A stretch of DNA of 64,000 nucleotides from DASZKW01 sp035552775 (GTDB taxonomy: Bacteria > Actinomycetota > Acidimicrobiia > Acidimicrobiales > Palsa-688), in NCBI GenBank assembly GCA_035552775.1, contig DASZKW010000070.1, positions 1 to 64,000 on the forward strand, in the 5' to 3' direction. How positions within the stretch are numbered: the first letter of the stretch is position 1; every line of letters begins with the position of its first letter. The position numbers and the translations under genes were made by a program. The notes beneath the pieces were generated by a model. It had not been told where the DNA came from, searched no databases, and saw only the letters and a list, made by a program, of their open reading frames with translations. Shown in pieces: positions 60,865 to 64,000 of the stretch.

Positions 60865-60876
60865 TAAATCGTTTCA
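60865..60876. promoter_or_regulatory. LacI-type operator at the rha transcription start
   Basis: TAAATCGTTTCA has the central CG and TGAAAC half-site of LacI-family operators (second half imperfect). It starts just downstream of the -10 on the minus strand, where a bound repressor would block transcription. The LacI gene inside the operon is the natural partner. Confidence 0.6.
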
Positions 60877-60879
60877 AAT

Positions 60880-60908
60880 ATGTTACCGCATCGCCTTGCG
60901 GGTGTCAA
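60880..60908 (-). promoter_or_regulatory. Promoter of the rha-lut operon
   Basis: On the minus strand TTGACA (60903-60908), an exact 17-base spacer and TAACAT (60880-60885), followed at once by the LacI-type operator. This is the clearest housekeeping-type promoter in the window. Confidence 0.75.
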
Positions 60909-60979
60909 CGCCTATCCCCTCGTGGCCCCCACCCCCCGTAACGTCATCGGCATCTCGGACCGGGCGCTGGGCCAGTAGC

Positions 60980-62086
60980 TCACAGGCAGCAGCAACAGCA
61001 CTCGTCACCACCACAGCACTCGTCGCACGCGCAGTTGGCGCAGCAGTCACACGCCAGCATCTCCCCACAGCTCGGCCCCCGGCACCCCCGGCGGTACCCA
61101 GGGCCTCCGTAGTAGCCACCCCCGGCGTAGGGGTCGTCATAGTAGCGCGGACGCCGGCTCCCGAAGATCGCCGCCCGGGCGATGACCACGGAGACGACCC
61201 CGACGCCCACGCGGCCGCGGCGCGCCGGCGCTCGATCACGTCGATGGGCGGGAGGCAGGGCGCGACGGATGGCGGAGGCGATCGCCGGACCGAACAGGGC
61301 GTCGGCCAACTCCCGGTCGGCCATGTCGACCGCATCGAGAGAGCCCGTGATTGTCGCGTGCAGCGAACCGGCGAGCAGACGGGCCTCCTCGTCGCTCGTG
61401 CCCGTCGCCTCCAGGGGATTGAAGCGCTGTGCCCGCCGGTCCCCGCCACGGTCTCCGACTGCGTCGAGGAGGTGTACCAGGCGCCCGAAGGCGTCACCCG
61501 CGCGGGCCAGCGCGGCGGCGTTGGCCGGCTTGGCCGCCAGGGTGGCGGTGTGGGCAAACAGGGCGGCGACAGCGTCGCCGGCCGGCGCCAGCAGGTCATC
61601 GAGCGAACGGCCGTCCGCCGCCTCGACCAGGCGAGCCCGTTCCGCCACCTGCGTGACGGGGCCGTCCTCGAAACCCTGCCCGTGTGACACGACCCGCCCG
61701 ACCTCGGTCAGCCGGCGGCCCCAAGCGGCGGCGGGGCGGCGCCCGGCGCGGGGGATGTCGCCGTCGGCGACCTTGTCGTCGATGCCCGCTCCCCCGCACA
61801 GCAGCGCCGCCCCGGCGGCGAACTCGGCGGCCGGCGATTCGCTGGCGATGACCTCGGCCCGGCGAAAGCCACGAAACGCACAGGGCGCCGCGGTCGTGGT
61901 CTGCAGGCCCCCGCTCTGGGCTTCGACCAACACCGAAAGGAGGAGTAGGTCGTAGCCGGTCAGCACCCGCGCCGCCTGGCCGGCCCGGTCCCGCAGGGTC
62001 AGGCACAGCCCACACAGGTGGGCACGCCATCGCTCGTGCAACTCCGGGCTGAGCTGATGGCGGCACGGCCGGACGATCCCACGCAT
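60980..62086 (-). CDS. DUF5685-family protein with Cys-rich tail
   Basis: A 368-residue protein with MRGIVRPCRHQLSPELHERWRAHLCGLCLTLRDRAG at the N-terminus (CGLCLTL is the DUF5685 hallmark) and an all-helical Ala-rich body. The C-terminus is remarkable. After a Gly/Tyr stretch (YYDDPYAGGGYYGGPGY) come about 34 residues with 14-15 Cys, including CDCCANCACDECC and a final CCCCC. This could bind zinc, iron-sulfur clusters or copper. No enzymatic motif is visible. It lies upstream of the rha promoter but is a separate unit. Confidence 0.75.
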   Translation of the reverse strand: MRGIVRPCRHQLSPELHERWRAHLCGLCLTLRDRAGQAARVLTGYDLLLLSVLVEAQSGGLQTTTAAPCAFRGFRRAEVIASESPAAEFAAGAALLCGGAGIDDKVADGDIPRAGRRPAAAWGRRLTEVGRVVSHGQGFEDGPVTQVAERARLVEAADGRSLDDLLAPAGDAVAALFAHTATLAAKPANAAALARAGDAFGRLVHLLDAVGDRGGDRRAQRFNPLEATGTSDEEARLLAGSLHATITGSLDAVDMADRELADALFGPAIASAIRRALPPAHRRDRAPARRGRVGVGVVSVVIARAAIFGSRRPRYYDDPYAGGGYYGGPGYRRGCRGPSCGEMLACDCCANCACDECCGGDECCCCCL

Positions 62087-62193
62087 GGCTGGTTCTCCCC
62101 TCGACTGTGCGTGCCTCTCTACCCGAGGAGAGCAACCCGCAAGCGGATCCCGCCATCACCGAGACCGGTGGTGACCACTGCGACAACCTCTAC

Positions 62194-62862
62194 CTACCGG
62201 CTCGTGGGGGGATACTTGGAGCGGAGGATCTGGACGTCCTGAGGGTCGGGACCGAAGGTGCTACCACTGGGATACATGACCGAGAACGGGCTGCCGTTGT
62301 GTGGCAGCCCGATCGCGTGGCCTATCTCGTGGGTGGCGATGACGACCCGTCGGGATTGATCGATCGGGCAGTCGGAGCACACGACCACGTCGACCGAGTG
62401 GAAGTGATGGTCCGAATCCACGATCGGGTCGACGAAGCCTTGCCGGCCCGGAATTTCCTGCTTGGAGAACCCGCTTTGTTGTTGTTCGCAGATCTCGATG
62501 GTGTCGGGGGCCTGTCGGCACGGGCCCCTCTGGATGACGGTTGTCAACCGCAGGCTGGTGCCCACTTGGCTCCAGGTGGCTACTGCCTGGGTGATGGCTG
62601 CATGCCAGCCCGGGTCGCCGGTACGGTCCGAGACGATCAAGTGGCGATGTCCACCGGGCCAGGAATCGGCTGACAGGTTGTCGAGGATGGGTATGGGAGG
62701 GATGAGCTTGTCGGCCAATACCAGGGCCAGGGCGAGGGCGAACACGACGGTGTTGAGCCCACGCAACAGCCGGTAGACACGGCCCGGCCTGGCGACAGTA
62801 GCGCCGCCCGCCGGTGGTCTCGATCGCGCGGAACCGATGTGCTCGGGGAGGTTGTACGCCAT
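62194..62862 (-). CDS. Membrane-anchored metzincin-like zinc protease
   Basis: About 222 residues from ATG at 62862, which has GGAGG eight bases upstream. A single transmembrane helix (about residues 38-56, LNTVVFALALALVLADKLI) is followed by a domain with the metzincin zinc motif HEIGHAIGLPH and a Met-turn SVMYP, as in matrixin-like (M10) peptidases. One CxxC pair lies in VVVCSDCPID. It is shorter than a typical matrixin and lacks a recognisable propeptide. Probably cleaves proteins at the cell surface. An ATG at 62964 lies inside an ArsR-like operator and is disfavoured. Confidence 0.75.
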   Translation of the reverse strand: MAYNLPEHIGSARSRPPAGGATVARPGRVYRLLRGLNTVVFALALALVLADKLIPPIPILDNLSADSWPGGHRHLIVSDRTGDPGWHAAITQAVATWSQVGTSLRLTTVIQRGPCRQAPDTIEICEQQQSGFSKQEIPGRQGFVDPIVDSDHHFHSVDVVVCSDCPIDQSRRVVIATHEIGHAIGLPHNGSPFSVMYPSGSTFGPDPQDVQILRSKYPPTSR

Positions 62863-62954
62863 ATTGACCGCCTCCAATAGTGCCCGATCGTTGGCGCAAG
62901 CGGCACAAGCGACCGCCATGCACCCGTGATTCTTCGCCGACCCGTTCGCCCTCA

Positions 62955-62974
62955 ATATTGACATTGGTCAATAT
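62955..62974. promoter_or_regulatory. ArsR-like operator
   Basis: ATATTGAC, 4 bases, GTCAATAT: a perfect 8-bp inverted repeat of the kind bound by actinobacterial ArsR/SmtB metal sensors. It lies 67 bases before the aquaporin gene and also just upstream of the metalloprotease gene. Confidence 0.7.
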
Positions 62975-63040
62975 GTCACTCATACTGAACGGCGACCGAC
63001 CCGGATACATGAGGAGGACGGCCGGTGCCGCGAGTCGCTG

Positions 63041-63766
63041 ATGGATGACGACGCCTTGTGGCGGCGCCTGGTCGCCGAGTTCTTGGGGAGCGCCTTCCTC
63101 GGTGCCATCGTCGTCGGCTCGGGGATAGCCGCGCAGCAGCTCTCCCCCGGCGACGTCGGGCTGGAGCTTTTCGAGAATGCGGCGGCTACTGGCACGGGCC
63201 TGTTCGCCACCATCTTGATGTTCGGTCCCGCCTCGGGCGCGCACCTCAATCCCGTCGTGTCCCTGGTCGACGCCGCGTTCGGAGGGCTGCGCTGGCGCCA
63301 CGCCATTGCCTACCTTCCCGCCCAGGTGACCGGTTGCATCGGCGGACCCGTCGTGGCCAACCTCATGTTCAGCCGCGCCGCAGTCAGCATCTCGGTCAAG
63401 CACCGGGCGTCTCCCGCCCACTTCGTCTCCGAGGTCGTCGCCACACTCGGCCTGCTCCTGGTCATCTTTGCCCTCGCCCGGACCGGCCGGAGCCGATCAG
63501 CGCCCGCCGCGGTGGGGGCCTACATCGGCGCCGCGTACTTTTTCACCAGTTCGACCAGCTTCGCCAACCCGGCGATCACGCTGGGACGGATGTTCTCCAA
63601 TACCTTCTCCGGCATCGCACCCTCCTCGGCGCCGGCCTTCATCACCGCCCAGGTGATCGGCGGGATCCTTGCCGTCGTCGTCATCAAGACCCTCTATCCG
63701 AAGCTGACGGCAGCCGACGCCGCGCGGGTGATCGTCTCCCATCCCGAAGCCCGTTCAGCCAATTGA
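63041..63766 (+). CDS. Aquaporin/MIP-family channel (AqpS-like candidate)
   Basis: A 241-residue six-helix channel. The first half has SGAHLNPVVSL (NPV in place of NPA), the second SFANPAITLGRMFSNTFSGI (NPA kept). The variant first NPV loop recalls arsenite- or organic-solute-conducting aquaporins. The upstream ArsR-like operator suggests that it handles arsenite or methylarsenicals, as AqpS does in rhizobia. An eight-codon leader (GTG at 63025) overlaps the start. Function inferred from regulation and loop variants. Confidence 0.78.
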   Translation: MDDDALWRRLVAEFLGSAFLGAIVVGSGIAAQQLSPGDVGLELFENAAATGTGLFATILMFGPASGAHLNPVVSLVDAAFGGLRWRHAIAYLPAQVTGCIGGPVVANLMFSRAAVSISVKHRASPAHFVSEVVATLGLLLVIFALARTGRSRSAPAAVGAYIGAAYFFTSSTSFANPAITLGRMFSNTFSGIAPSSAPAFITAQVIGGILAVVVIKTLYPKLTAADAARVIVSHPEARSAN

Positions 63767-63785
63767 GCTCCCCAGAGCCGACCCG

Positions 63786-64000
63786 TCAAGTGTCGGCTGA
63801 CAATCCGTGGGCGCATTCGCCGCAGGTGCCGAGGACCTCGACGGTGTGGGTGACGTCAACGAAGCCGTGTGTGTTGGCGATGTGGCCCGCCCACCGTTCG
63901 ACCTCGGGCCCTTCGACTTCGATGGTGCGACCGCACACCCGGCAGACGAGGTGGTGGTGATGGTGCTCGGTATCGCAGCGCCGGTAAAGAGTCTCACCGT
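63786..64000 (-). CDS. Fur/Zur-family metal regulator (partial, C-terminal)
   Basis: The C-terminal 71 residues of a Fur-family repressor, open to the window edge; the helix-turn-helix is outside. HHHHHLVCRVCGRTIEVEG holds the metal-sensing His cluster and the first structural CxxC, and VLGTCGECAHG the second. This pattern fits Zur (zinc sensor). It is convergent with the aquaporin gene. Confidence 0.88.
   Translation of the reverse strand, partial: GETLYRRCDTEHHHHHLVCRVCGRTIEVEGPEVERWAGHIANTHGFVDVTHTVEVLGTCGECAHGLSADT

Noticed and set aside
60883..60979. Additional terminator between the DUF5685 gene and the rha promoter
   Set aside because: Only C/G-rich runs are present; no stable stem-loop was found.

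Overview
The window is very GC-rich with strong G/C bias at third codon positions. It has start/stop overlaps of the GTGA, ATGA and TTGA type and an actinobacterial gene repertoire: a DHA2 MFS pump, a DUF1206 protein, an ArsI/CadI lyase, a fused RhaEW enzyme, LutABC, a DUF5685 protein and a Zur-like regulator. I infer a high-GC member of Actinomycetota, possibly Acidimicrobiia. No rRNA, tRNA, CRISPR array, complete insertion sequence or prophage was seen.

Layout. 1-1.5 kb: the 5' part of a large secreted RCC1-repeat protein that is entering an RHS-type module at the window edge; a run of 12 G sits in its signal-peptide region. 2.1-8.5 kb: small membrane, stress and lipoprotein genes, a DUF4388 protein, a GH3 glycosidase and a YghO-type GNAT acyltransferase. 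8.9-10.3 kb: two lower-GC genes for exported proteins of unknown function, probably acquired. 10.4-13.3 kb: a tightly overlapping operon for a serine-palmitoyltransferase-like enzyme, a CerR-like reductase and an LpxO-like hydroxylase. Together with the GNAT gene it looks like a ceramide/sphingolipid pathway. 13.5-17.7 kb: topoisomerase IB, then an overlapping acyl-CoA-dehydrogenase-like/PIG-L/NodS-like methyltransferase/GT2 cassette.

17.8-26.4 kb: transporters, a crotonase, glycerol kinase, a phosphoesterase lipoprotein, a truncated GlxA-type regulator and a 23-bp perfect inverted repeat. 26.4-29.0 kb: thiM-thiE-thiD thiamine salvage operon. 29.1-36.1 kb: alanine dehydrogenase, aldehyde dehydrogenase, omega-aminotransferase and the transsulfuration pair. 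36.4-45.4 kb: DUF1206, ArsI/CadI, SDR and NmrA-like genes, a copZ/copA-like pair behind a MerR-type promoter, a receiver-like protein with Glu in place of the phospho-acceptor Asp, purU, and two membrane proteins.

45.4-60.9 kb: a 13-gene minus-strand operon that starts at a clear promoter overlapping a LacI-type operator. It runs ABC importer (rhaT-P-Q-S), mutarotase (rhaM), isomerase (rhaI), aldolase/lactaldehyde dehydrogenase fusion (rhaEW), an AraA/FucI-like isomerase, kinase (rhaB), a LacI regulator and lutABC. On paper it takes L-rhamnose through L-lactaldehyde and L-lactate to pyruvate. 61-64 kb: a DUF5685 protein with a Cys-rich tail, a membrane-anchored metzincin, an aquaporin behind an ArsR-like operator, and a partial Zur/Fur gene.
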